The notes beneath the pieces are model-generated. The model searched no databases. It was given only the letters and a program-made list of their open reading frames with translations, and was not told the origin of the DNA. Shown here in pieces: positions 1 to 10,873 of a DNA stretch of 32,477 nucleotides. Numbering within the stretch: the first letter of the stretch is position 1; every line of letters starts with the position of its first letter. The position numbers and the translations under genes are program-made. This stretch comes from Pelargonium cotyledonis (Eukaryota > Streptophyta > Magnoliopsida > Geraniales > Geraniaceae), in assembly GCA_036897625.1 (NCBI GenBank), contig JAYMTA010000278.1, positions 1 through 32,477 of the forward strand, in the 5' to 3' direction.

Positions 1-1250
1 TGGATGTAACTTGCACTTTGATTATGAATTAATAATATTCTCATTTAAAAAAATCATAATTTTTTCTATTTTAAAGGAAATATAGAGTTTTTATTGAAAT
101 AAGAAAGAAACTAATACAAAATCTAATAAAAAGTTTGACAAGAGACCTCAACCCCAGTACCAAACCAACACAATATAACAGATGATCTAACTAAAACAAA
201 AAAGAAACTGATGAGCATAAAACTATCACACCAAACAAAAGCAAGTTTTGCTATATATGACATAACGTCAACATAGATCAAACTAAAGACATTGGGATAA
301 CTCTCTCATCTTGTTTGGACTGTATTAGAAGTCACCAACGCCAGACCACCTCACACGCAACCCTGCGTATGAGCCGAACTACCTGCGACTCTAACCCCCC
401 TGCGACAGTTCCCAAACATTCTCCTCACGAATCCTAGTGAACCTGACTTCTAACTTGTTAAACTCGCATGTGACATGTCTTTTTGACGTCTTAGTAGCAA
501 CCATAATTTCATCCACATCGAGTGCCACCACCCACCCCCCACCCCACGTTACCTCTGTCATCGCCCCCATAGCTCTTTTCATCTCTGTTAGTCCTTTGCT
601 TTCTTATCACCTCCGACGAATCTTCTTGTACCCGTAACCGTAGAACATAAAACACTGTAACCCTCAAATCATAAAACTTTGCTTTCAAAAGCACTACTCT
701 CCGACGAGAAAACGAATGTCTTCAAGAATTTGCTCCTCCCTATTCAACAACTTTTGCGGCTTCGGTGTCGGCACTACTAGCGGAAAGAGAGCATCGGTCA
801 TCTAGCCACTTTTGTTTTTGTTTTTTCCATAATTATATTTTTAAATGAATAAAAATATGTTAATTAATTTCATGTTTGTAACGAAGGAAAAGTCACATAA
901 AAACGATAATATGGACTCATATTTGTGGGAATCAACATCCAACGTGTCAAGAGAGTCGAATCTTACGACTCTACAAATACCGTGTATTTTATATATAAAA
1001 CCTTAAACTCGTTACTAAACCGGAAACTCCCAAGTATTTCAGGATTGGATTAGCGTCAATAACCCAAACCCGACTTGTGAGCTCTAGATTAGATAGTGTA
1101 TATGCCCATTCGAATCACTTGTCCAAATCACCGTATAATTGATGATGAATAACCACCAACATTAAAAAAAATCACAAAACCATTAATCTTGTTCTTAACC
1201 CTGAAAAATGGAATCGCTTCTACAAATAATATCCCAAAGGGGCCGCCGAT
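1..1250. other. Intergenic region upstream of LRR gene
   Basis: No gene is supported here. The first ~800 bases include the old dispersed repeat. From about 830 to 1250 the sequence is AT-rich with no ORF of interest. A TGGGCC element (a TCP/site II-type core) lies at about 1254-1259, just beyond the end of this stretch. Confidence 0.5.
60..500 (-). repeat. Old dispersed repeat, copy 1
   Basis: This AT-rich stretch resembles a second stretch at about 21890-22400 in the same order and orientation. Shared landmarks include AACAGATGATCTAACTAA (here near 177-194) against AACAGATGATTTAGCTAA, a block around 258-293 (CATAACGTCA..GATCAAACTAAAG) against one around 22069-22098, and a block around 400-418 (CTGCGACAGTTCCCA) against CCGCGGCAATTCCAA. 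Both copies have short antisense open frames with no recognisable domain. The start of both copies is rich in A and looks like the antisense 3' end of a retroelement, which is why I give the minus strand. The family is not recognised. Confidence 0.4.
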
Positions 1251-1414
1251 GAGTGGGCCAACAAACCCACCGAAACACCAAAGCCCTCTCAAATTGGATT
1301 AAAGAACCCGTGGACCCCACGATGGGACCCACCCTTTTCCTTCCCCCTTATCTCTTCCTTGCTTCATTCCCAAAGCTGCATCTAAACTTCCCAAATATCT
1401 CTTACTCCCAAACT

Positions 1415-1424
1415 CCACGTGTCG
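1415..1424 (+). promoter_or_regulatory. G-box/ABRE-like element CCACGTGTCG
   Basis: CCACGTGTCG contains the CACGTG core and the ACGTGTC form bound by plant bZIP and bHLH factors. It lies about 50 bases before the CT-rich tract (1475-1500) that probably marks the leader of the LRR gene, so it is well placed as a proximal promoter element. No clear TATA box was found nearby. Function is inferred from motif and position only. Confidence 0.4.
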
Positions 1425-1439
1425 CACATCCGCAGGTTC

Positions 1440-3041
1440 GGGTCCAGTCCTCGCTTCCTCTGAGACCTTCACTTCCTTTTCTTCTTCTTCTTCTTCGTGC
1501 ACTCTTCTTCCACAGCTCTCCATTCGCTTCTCTCACTTTTCTTCCCAATGCCTCCTTCACTTCTCTCACAATCATCATTTTCATTTTCTCTCTCCACCAA
1601 TTTCAATTTCTCTCTCTAGAAACCAGAGCACCGATTGATCAATCCTTTTAATCCGACCCTGCGCAACTGATCATGTGTAGGTATCGTAGAAGTTGCTGGT
1701 GGTTGTGGGTTCTTTTTTTTTTCTTTTTGTGTGATCAGAAAGCTGTTTTTTTCTGGACGATATTTTTTTTTACCGGGAAAATATGTGTGTTTTCCTTTTC
1801 GGTTGGATAGGTGAAATTGTTTGGAGCCTTATGGTTTGATCGAAGAGATATTTATGTTTGGCTGGGGGTGTTATGATGTCAGATCATGGATTTTACTGAT
1901 CTTCTACCGGGTTTTTGTTTTGTTTATCCTAATTTGTTTTGATTTGTTGTGTGGTGCTCTGTTTTGAGTGCAGTGGTGTCTGAGTTGTTTGGTTTTTGTT
2001 ATTATTCGTGGTGGATCGTGGAATTCCGTTTGGTTACTGAGAAATTATAGCTGAAATTTATACAATTCACAACTTTTTTTAACTTCTTGTGGTACGGATG
2101 ATGAAGAATTTCTTTTTAAGACTTGAGCGTAAAAGGTTTGGCCGAAAGCTTAATTTTTTTGTTGCTGTTGTCGTGAGCTCTCTGTTTTTGTTACAATATT
2201 TTAATTGTTTGGATTGGATTTTTTTTTTGTTGGTTTAGGCATGCCTATAGCTAGGATGAACATATTGGTTATGCGAATTATTACAGTGTACTGTAGACGA
2301 TACTTCTGAAGTCATCATGAAGTGTTATAAAATATTAAATGGAAAGAAAGTTAATTGAAGGAGTAAAATATCTGAGTTCATAGTACAGTTTAGTCACCTT
2401 TGAACTCTATGGGATTGGTGTTAATTTACCTATGATTCAGGCTTCGACTATCCTCTGTGTCTTGCAGTATTAGTTGATTGGCTGATCATAGAATTGGTTC
2501 TTTGCTTAATTTACTTTGCCATGCCATTTATCAGAATTGGTGGTTGCATATATTTAGTGGGTGTGTATACATATTTATATCTGGGTTGCTGAGTTTTTTT
2601 TGTTGTTGCTGTTTTAGCATGGACTCAAAGCTTCATTCCTCAGAATGATTTGTTCATAATAACATAGAACAACGTTTAGATTGCATTAATGAATAAAATT
2701 ACAAGATATCTGGTGCACTTTTTGAGGGACACTATCCATTTTTCTTGTAAGAACAGATTTTCTGCAAAAATGATTTATGACTCCTGACAATACTATAGTT
2801 TTATTAGCTCTGGTGCTTTTGGTTGATTTGTGTATATATTGCTGAATTTTCTCTTTTATTTTTCTTCATGATTATTTTGCTGAATACTTGTATATTGATA
2901 TATTGTTTGTTATTATTTTTACAGGGATGAAAGGATAAAGTAAAGTTGGATGTTTCCATGTTTGGCATTTAATTGGTTGCATTAGTCTTCTACTGCACTT
3001 CTGAATCTTCTGATATATATTGATTGCTTGGTGTTTCGCGG
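1440..3041 (+). other. 5' UTR of LRR gene with leader intron and uORFs
   Basis: The leader is inferred from a CT-rich tract (1475-1625), a donor GTATCG at 1681 and an acceptor TTTTTACAG ending at 2924, giving a 1244-bp leader intron. The transcription start is not visible; 1440 is approximate. The spliced leader would contain several upstream AUGs. One at 1548 runs to TAG at 1617-1619 (23 codons). One at 1673 spans the splice and stops at 2941-2943 (peptide MCRDERIK). One at 2950 stops at 2983-2985 (11 codons). The main start at 3042 follows an in-frame-free interval after these. Large leader introns are common in plant genes and often enhance expression. Confidence 0.6.
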
Positions 3042-6000
3042 ATGGGGGGAGCTTGTTCTAGGAAGAGAGACCAGCAAGTCAATGAAGATAATTTGCATAG
3101 AGGAGTTTCTGGAAGATATTGCAAGAGCGGAAGTTCGAAGTGGCTTGCAACTTCATTCTCTCGACCGGGTCTTGATAGTCAAATGGGAAAAGGGAAATGT
3201 CCATCCCTCATGGACTTGTGTATCCATCGAATATGCGAGGTATCTTGTCTTCTAAAGTTCTAATCATGCCTGTGTTACACTCTTTATACTCTTTATGAAA
3301 ATAAAATTAAAAAAATTCTCTCTATCTTCTCATTTATTTCTGCTTCATTATGTATCAGAATTTAGAAAAGTACAAAACATTTTCAATGCTCCCACGGGAT
3401 ATTAGTCAGCAGATCTTCAATGAATTGGTTAATTCCCATTGTCTAACTGAAGCTTCGCTAGAATCTTTTCGAGACTGTGCTCTCGAGGTATTTCTGATCC
3501 CTTTTCTTTAACTTGCTCACGAGTTCTATATTTGATCATGATAGTCAATAAGATTCTTTATTGGGTTTGACAGGATATTTGCTTGGGAGAGTACCCTGGG
3601 GTGAATGACAATTGGATGGATGTCATCTCTTCTCAGGGTTCATCTTTACTATCTGTGGACCTTTCTGGTTCTGATGTCACTGATTCTCGGTTGCCATATC
3701 TCAAAGATTGCACAAACCTTGAAGCCTTAACTTTTAATTACTGTGACCAGATTTCGGACGAAGGTCTAGGACACATCAGTGGTAGTGTCTACTGTTCCTT
3801 TTCACATACTCTGTTTATTCTAATGTGTGTACTTTATACTAATGGATTTATGTTAGTAATTAGCAAAATACAATATAAATTGGAGGATGGAAGGGTAGAA
3901 TTTGCAAAAGACAAATTAAAAAGTAATAGACAAGCAAAATTTGAAGAAGAAAAAGCAAACTGAACACAACTGTAATACTTTTTGCACTGTACAAGTTCGG
4001 AGCCAAGATATCACTATCATGTGGCATCAGTCTTGGCTAAATTGGTCCTTGATGCAAGTCATAACTTGGTACCCCTTTGTAAATGATGTGAGATGCTTAT
4101 AGCACCTTTTGTTCTCTGGAATCTTATTTTGAGATAAGCATGACGCTTGGGGATCAGTTCATAAAGTAGGATTTCCAGGCCTTCTGCAGATTTCTCCATT
4201 GCCTAGAGTATGAACTATGAAATATGAAAAAGCAGCCATCAAGAGTGAATTCTAAAAGAGGTCCAGTGGGATTTTAATTTTTCTAGTTGAATTTGTGACC
4301 AAGATCTTTGCATCTGCAAAATATGGATCCATACTTTGGGCACCTTTGTTCTAAATTTTGTTTTGGGCGTCTTTCTTTTTCCTCTGTATTCTCGATACTG
4401 ATGCATGTTAGCCTTCAAACACGAGCGATAATGCAATCACGCTATCTTCAAATTATCCTTAAAGATATGAACTTTTTCAGGTCTCTCCAACTTGGTAAGT
4501 CTGAGTTTTAGAAGAAACAATGCAATTACTGCTAAGGGAATGAGTGCTTTTGCTGGCTTAGTTAATTTGGTGAAGTTAGACCTGGAGAGATGCCCTGGGA
4601 TACATGGAGGGCTTGTTCATCTTAAAGGTGCGATTTTCACCAACTTGAATTATGTTACTAGATTATGCTATTGGACACCTTACTATTAGACTTTGGAACT
4701 TGTTATTCTGTCTTCTATTTAACATAGCACCTACTATTGATTTATTTAGTCATGTCGGCCTGCTTGTGTTCATCTGGACTAACAAAACCAATAATGTATT
4801 GAACTGTGACCCAAAATAGTGAAATGATCAAGTCTAACTCCATACTTCTTTCTTTATTATGTATCTCGTGTAGCAAACAATATCGCACTATAAAGAACTA
4901 TGTTGCAACTTGCAAAACTGTTGTTCATTCCATCAGAAACATTGAAATAGCTTGTCTAAAAAGAATTATTCCAATTTGCCTTCAAGGTGTTCATTAGTTC
5001 AAACAATGTTGAATCAGTAACTTCAGAAGTAGTTCTGGGTGGAAAATTTATGTCTCAACAAAATAATAAAGAAATCACATTTTAGCCTATGTATGAGGTT
5101 AATGTTGGCCTTCTAATTATGTAAGCATATTGCTTTTCAGTTATCGTTGACTATGCACCATGTTTATACTACATACACTGCTGTACATGATGTCTTTCTT
5201 ACAGTTGTACTATTGTTATAAGTTTTTTGTGTGTCAGGTTAATTAGTCATTCATTGTAAACGTTTCCCTGAGTATGGTTTTGTCTAGCATCACCCTGTTC
5301 TTAAATTTCATGTCTCATTGTGCTCTGTAAAATTGCTTTAGGCCAATTCTATCATTAACACGTACAGTTCTTGTATGAAGAGATGGGAATTTTTTAGAGA
5401 TGTTGCTGATATGCCAATTTCATGCAATTTTCTAATGTGCATCTGTGTGTATTTCACTTCACCTATGTAAATTTGTAATTACCAAGCAATTATTTTGTTA
5501 AAATGATAAATGTGTTGATACTTGATAGTTATTTGGTAAGCTGGCTTTCTTCTTTTTGCAGGTTTGATGAAATTAGAGTCTCTCAACATAAAATGGTGTA
5601 ATTGCATTACAGATGCTGATATGAAGCCTCTTGCTGGTAATTTTGTCTGGCCTTTATTTCATTGGCAAGAGGAAATTTTACATTATGGTTGGCTTTCCGT
5701 ATAGAGATCTGGGAACTAGGCCAGGGTATGAAATATGGTTACTTTATAGATGTGAAGGATCCAAATATAATTACTAGTGGTCTCACAGACAGGTTTCGTG
5801 GAAATTATCAAGCTTCCTTGGATTTGGGTGAAGTCTAGATCCGCTATTTGAAATTTTAGTCTTGATATTTGCTTTCCAGCACTATATCCTGCTAATATCA
5901 ATACAGATCTTTCAAAATATAAGAATATCAACCGCTCATTATTTGATGATAAAATCAAAAGTGGAAGGCCCATACTGATGTCTTGGTTAGACTTAATATT

Positions 6001-9000
6001 TTGTAGTATGTAACTAGAACTCGGTTAGGCTTTTGCAAATCATGAAAGTCCAACAAGTGGCTGCTTTGATGAATGCCTGCTATGTTGGGAACTGTGACGT
6101 GATGCCTCAAATAGTTACTTGCTGGTCGGACCTGCCTCAGAATTCCAACTGATCAAATTTTGTGGGTGTTAAACATCCATTATATTATTTTTCAACCTAC
6201 AAGTGAGTTATTAGCTATTTAAGCTTGCTTTCTGCAAACCTCTTGTATATTTCGTGGGAAGTAGTGGAATTGGGACATTTTGAGTTTAAGGATACCGGAA
6301 ATATTGAAGGACTATGACTATGCTGAAATCTCTTTCATTTACACTACATGTTATTTGTTGCAGACTTTTTAACATTTTCAGGTGCACTACTTATGCTGTT
6401 ATATTTCAGGGCTTACAAACTTGAAAGAATTGCAAATTGCCTGCAGTAAGGTCACTGATTTGGGAATTACTTATTTGAAAGGTATCCGGTTCTTGTTTAA
6501 TGTCATACCTTTTTAATACTGTATTATTGTATTACTGGATGTAATGATGATAATAGCCACTGGTGTTGTCAATTCTATTGTGAACTTTTTATCCCTGGTT
6601 AATTTTGGCCCGTCCCATGACAGTGAAATACTAAAATGTAGGATATTTTTGTATGTTATAGGTCTGAAGAAACTCTCTCTATTGAACCTGGAAGGGTGCC
6701 CAGTCACTGCTGCATGCTTGGACTCTCTTTCAGGTTTTGCTTTCTTTCGTGAAGTGTAGTATATTTAAGATATCTAATATTGTCATGATATGTTGTGAGC
6801 TTGTAACATTTGGGCTGCCAAATTATCCAGAACTCAATGTGAGAGTGTGGTGTTGTGCGCACTTGTTCAGATCTACATTATAATATGTGCTTGGTTGTGG
6901 GCATACAAGTTAGGGCATTGGAGCTCAGATCTGTGAAGGTGTCATCTATAGAAGATGACTTGAACTAGAGTCATAGAGTTCTGACACCCAAATCATGTGG
7001 CTAGTGTGGTAGTGTATGTTAAGTCTTACATTGAGATTGTATGCTGTAGATCTTGTGTGTATAGAAGGTCCTACACGCTTTATATTGGGGCTTTTAGGTA
7101 AGGTACCTGGTTTTAGTAAATTTTATCCTAAAAGTGCACGACCACCCCAATGTGGCCATCAATGTAGTTAAATGGTCTTTTAATCTGATTCACTTAACTT
7201 GATCTGATGCACGCAGCTATCAATGTACTTATGTAGTCTTTTAGTCTGACATACTTAACTTGATTTGATGTACGTGGCTATCACCGTAGTTACTTGGCCT
7301 TTAACTTGATCTGATGCACTATTCGTTTATTTATTTATTTTGTTTTTGCAGCTCTTACTGCCCTTTTGTACCTGAATCTTAACAGATGTAGTCTATCGGA
7401 TGATGGATGTGAGAAATTTTCTCGTAAGTTGCATTCAAATATTAGTTTCACTCTCCATTGGATGTTGAGATTCAAGTTATCAAGATACAGATTTCCACTG
7501 TGGTCAATTTTTTGGGGTTTAGAAGTAGTTTAACTTAGAATCTCACTCATTTTCCACAGGACTTGGTAATTTAAAAGTTCTAAACTTGGGATTCAATGAT
7601 GACATCACTGATGGATGTTTGGCATACCTTAAAGGTATCTTTCTGTCTCTTGTACTTCATGATAATTATATTTGCTTTCCTTTACAACCCTTAAAGGTAT
7701 CATGAATGCTTGCTGGGTTTATTAAATGTGTCCTTATAGGAAGAAATTAACAGTTATTGAAACTTTCAACAACCGTCAATTTCTTCATTCATTGTCCATA
7801 CTTTAGAAACATTCAATTTGAACTTTCGTACTATATTCTACTTGCATACATTTTTCATAATTTTTATATATGGTTCTTGATCTTGCTTGAACCAGGCTTG
7901 ACCAAGTTGGAGAGCTTGAATTTGGATTCATGTAGAATTGGTGATGACGGGCTGGCTCACTTGACAGGTGATATGAATTCCCTTGATCTGTAATGATTTC
8001 AAATATTCTCAAGTTCCCTTTGCAATGGATTTTGTCATCAAATGAATAACCGTCAATATTGAGTTCACTTGTATCACTGTGTAAAACCATGATTCTACGT
8101 CTCTTATATGTAATCGTATTTCAACTTCTTTGTGTTTTTGTTCTGTCCATAACACTTATATTTTCACTTGGTGTTAGGTCTTTGGCATTTGAAATGCTTG
8201 GTGTTGTCTGATACTGATGTTGGAAGCAATGGGCTGCGCCACCTCTCCGGTTCGATATTCATCTCTATTTGTGATATATATGGACTGGCTGATGATAGTT
8301 GATCTCTTGATTAGCTTGCGGTTTCGGTTATTCAACCAATTCACCTTCTTTCATTGGTTTAATGTTTGACAGGTCTGGGCAACCTGGAGAGTCTAAACCT
8401 CTCTTTCACTGCAGTTACTGATAGTGGTTTAAGAAAATTGTCTAGCTTGTTGTCTCTTAAATCGCTCAATCTAGATGCTCGACATGTTACCGATAATGGA
8501 CTTGCAGCTCTTACGAGTTAGTGTTCTAAGATATGTTGCTTTCAGATGCATGAATGTTCTGAATGTGTATTTTTCATTTTGGTTTCCTTTTTTGGTGCAA
8601 TTTTTGCAGCTTTAACTGGATTAACACATCTGGATCTTTTTGGTGCCCGTATTACTGATTACGGAACAAATTATCTGCGCAGTATGTTCTACAAATTCTT
8701 GCTAAACATTTGTGCTTCCCGTAGTGTATGATACCACTGATAATGTTCGATTTGAACTCAATATTTTCTCTGTTATGCATGTGTTTTTATATCAGATTTC
8801 AAGAAGCTGCAGTCACTGGAGATTTGTGGTGGAGGTTTAACTGATGCCGGTGTGAAGAATATTAAGGATCTTTCATCACTGATGCTGTTGAATCTATCAC
8901 AAAACTGCAATCTCACAAACAACTCTTTAGAGTTGCTGTCTGGTATTTTCTTAATATAGCTTGTTAGAAGAATTTTTAATATGCACTAGGATATATATCT

Positions 9001-9245
9001 TATTCAAATTTCATTACTGCCGTGGAATAAAATTGTATGGCTCCTTGTGCGTAAATGCAGGATTAACCGGGCTGGTGTCTTTAAGTGTGTCAAATTCTCG
9101 TATAACCAGCGAGGGGCTTAGACATTTGAAGCCGCTTAAGAACTTAAAGTCTCTGACTTTGGAGTCCTGCAAGGTGACTGCGAATGACATCAAGAGACTT
9201 CAGTCAACCAATCTCCCTAATCTGGTAACCTTCCGACCCGAATAA
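3042..9245 (+). CDS. F-box-like leucine-rich-repeat protein, 579 aa
   Basis: Fifteen coding exons: 3042-3239, 3359-3487, 3574-3781, 4481-4627, 5562-5636, 6410-6481, 6662-6733, 7352-7423, 7560-7634, 7896-7967, 8178-8249, 8373-8516, 8610-8681, 8796-8942, 9061-9245. They total 1740 bp and end in TAA. All introns are GT-AG. The product matches what I recall of the Arabidopsis At1g15740 LRR family over its whole length. Residues 1-12 (MGGACSRKRDQQ) fit an N-myristoylation signal (Gly2, Ser6, basic 7-9) with Cys5 as a possible palmitoylation site. Residues 77-90 (LPRDISQQIFNELV) resemble a degenerate F-box. From about residue 132 to the end there are about 18 cysteine-containing LRRs of about 24 residues, ending in FRPE. 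I infer a membrane-anchored protein-binding or SCF-adaptor role; the true partner is unknown. Start choice: first ATG opening the conserved N terminus. Confidence 0.95.
7153..7320. repeat. 61-bp tandem repeat in LRR gene intron
   Basis: Two full units of exactly 61 bp (7153-7213 and 7214-7274) are followed by a third, 46-bp unit (7275-7320) that lacks about 14 internal bases. Units share the blocks ATCAATGTA, AGTCTTTTA-like and ACTTGATCTGATGCAC. The array sits in the intron between coding exons 7 and 8 (6734-7351) and ends about 30 bases before the acceptor. Confidence 0.8.
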
Positions 9246-9720
9246 GCTCTGGCGAGCTATAAGGTCACTGTAATTTAGTTATCTGTATATAAGAAGTTGA
9301 AGTGAAAAAGACAATTGTAGATATTGGTGGGATTTGGAACTGAAAGGTGATTACGGGATTGGGAAGTTATGAACATGTGTTCTTATCCATCCTCGTGCCT
9401 TGCCTCAAGCTTTTGAAAGATGATGTAGATATGAAACATTTCCTTGGCATGGTCGTTTTATGTTATTATCAGGAGTTGCTATCCTTAAGCTGTGTTGTGA
9501 AGCTTTGTTGCAGACTGAATCCAGTTTGAGAGATGTAGATAAAAGAAGCTTCCCAGCAGCAGGCATGGTTATGAACAGGTTTTAAGAGGGTTCTTAAATA
9601 TGCCCTATGCAGTGCTACTGCTTATCTTTTGTTGATTGTAATTATTTGGCAAATTGTGTGGTGAACTGGGGTTTTTTCCTCTTTTGGATAATATGTATGA
9701 TCTGTGAATAATTGGTTTTA
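9246..9720 (+). other. Probable 3' UTR of LRR gene
   Basis: The sequence after the TAA is T-rich and lacks any other gene. An AATAAT-like signal occurs around 9706-9712 in a T-rich context, so the transcript probably ends near 9720. The end point is approximate. No conserved structure was seen. Confidence 0.4.
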
Positions 9721-10440
9721 TCAAGAAAGATTTATCTTTTTAGCATTCGATCATGTATGATCTGATGAAGGCAAAGCCTCCCAAAGTATTAATCTAGAAT
9801 TCGGTTTGAGTAAAATCCTAACAACAATTGACAATAGAAAGATGCTCTAACATTTTAAAGAGGTCCATTTATCAAAGTACAAATTTGCCATAAGGCCATT
9901 ACTTGTGCTCCAAGCAAAGCCAAGCTTAACATTTTTCTTGGCTGCTCTGAGAACTCTTCTAGTCATCTACCCCACTCTGATAAAATGCAGCCCTTTCTCT
10001 TATTTTTAAATTCTACATATTATTAGATAGTCCTTTCGTAGTCTTAGGTTTGAGTCATTGCTAACGGTATGAGATGAGATTTAGATTAATAGGAGAGAAT
10101 TATCCTAATACCCTTTGTTGTGTAGTTCAACATAATAAAAAAAATTACTACTAGTGGCTTTTTTTTATAATAAATGACTCACTAATTATAAAATTAAATA
10201 ACATCATTTTATTCTTAGTTTGTGTTTATTTTTTTTATTCAACACAACAGAACAAGAGGTTGCCACAACATTTTTGTTGCATATCTTCAGACAAAACATG
10301 CAGCATATTTACGCTTTCCATCCAATTCAATCCCATGCGCAAAATCGAAGAACTTTTGCTTCTCTTATAGGTTTTGTGGGGACTCATGAACTACAAAAGT
10401 GGTTGATGTTTGGTACTTGAGTTTGAGCTGTTGGTTGGGC
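9721..10440. other. Intergenic, no gene seen
   Basis: AT-rich spacer between the convergent LRR and TOPLESS genes. Short open frames here have no recognisable domain. Nothing further is supported. Confidence 0.5.
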
Positions 10441-10446
10441 AACCAT

Positions 10447-10535
10447 TATATATAAACTCAACTTCACATTCAAAACCATCCAAGAAAGAACCAATGGAGG
10501 AGACAAACAAGAAAATTGAGAAATGCATACAACAG
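10447..10535 (+). other. Possible orphan first exon with TATA box
   Basis: A TATATATAAAC box at about 10446-10456 is followed about 40 bases later by ATG at 10494 in a good plant context (AACCAATGGAGG). The frame encodes MEETNKKIEKCIQQ and reaches CAG^GTAAAA at 10535/10536, a strong splice donor. Read through, the frame stops at TAA 10545-10547. No second exon was found before the 3' end of the TOPLESS gene. It could be the first exon of a truncated gene, a short transcript, or chance. I do not recognise the peptide. Confidence 0.3.
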
Positions 10536-10873
10536 GTAAAACCATAAAATCTTTGCTTCATGAATTTTCTACATCCAAAAATAACATTAAAAACATGTCG
10601 CCTATCATTACTCCCTACACCATTTACCTTAACGGACGCAGTCTCATCATCCACTTCTTTTAAATCTACATCTTTGCATATTTGATCATTTCAGTAAAAT
10701 TACACATCATGACCTTCAAACTGCATCGTCAAAAAAAGAGTACTCGTCGGTAACATGTCCACTGCAAACAGCGTAAAACTATATATGGGGTCACGGGAAG
10801 ATTGATTTACCTATTTTTCGAACGGGCCAGCAAGCCAAGTATGTAAAAGAACTTGTGCTGTTGTAGCCATTTA

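Noticed and set aside
1253..1651. 132-codon plus-strand open frame over the LRR gene promoter and leader
   Set aside because: It is low-complexity (Ser/Phe/Leu from CT-rich DNA), has no domain and is crossed by promoter and leader features.
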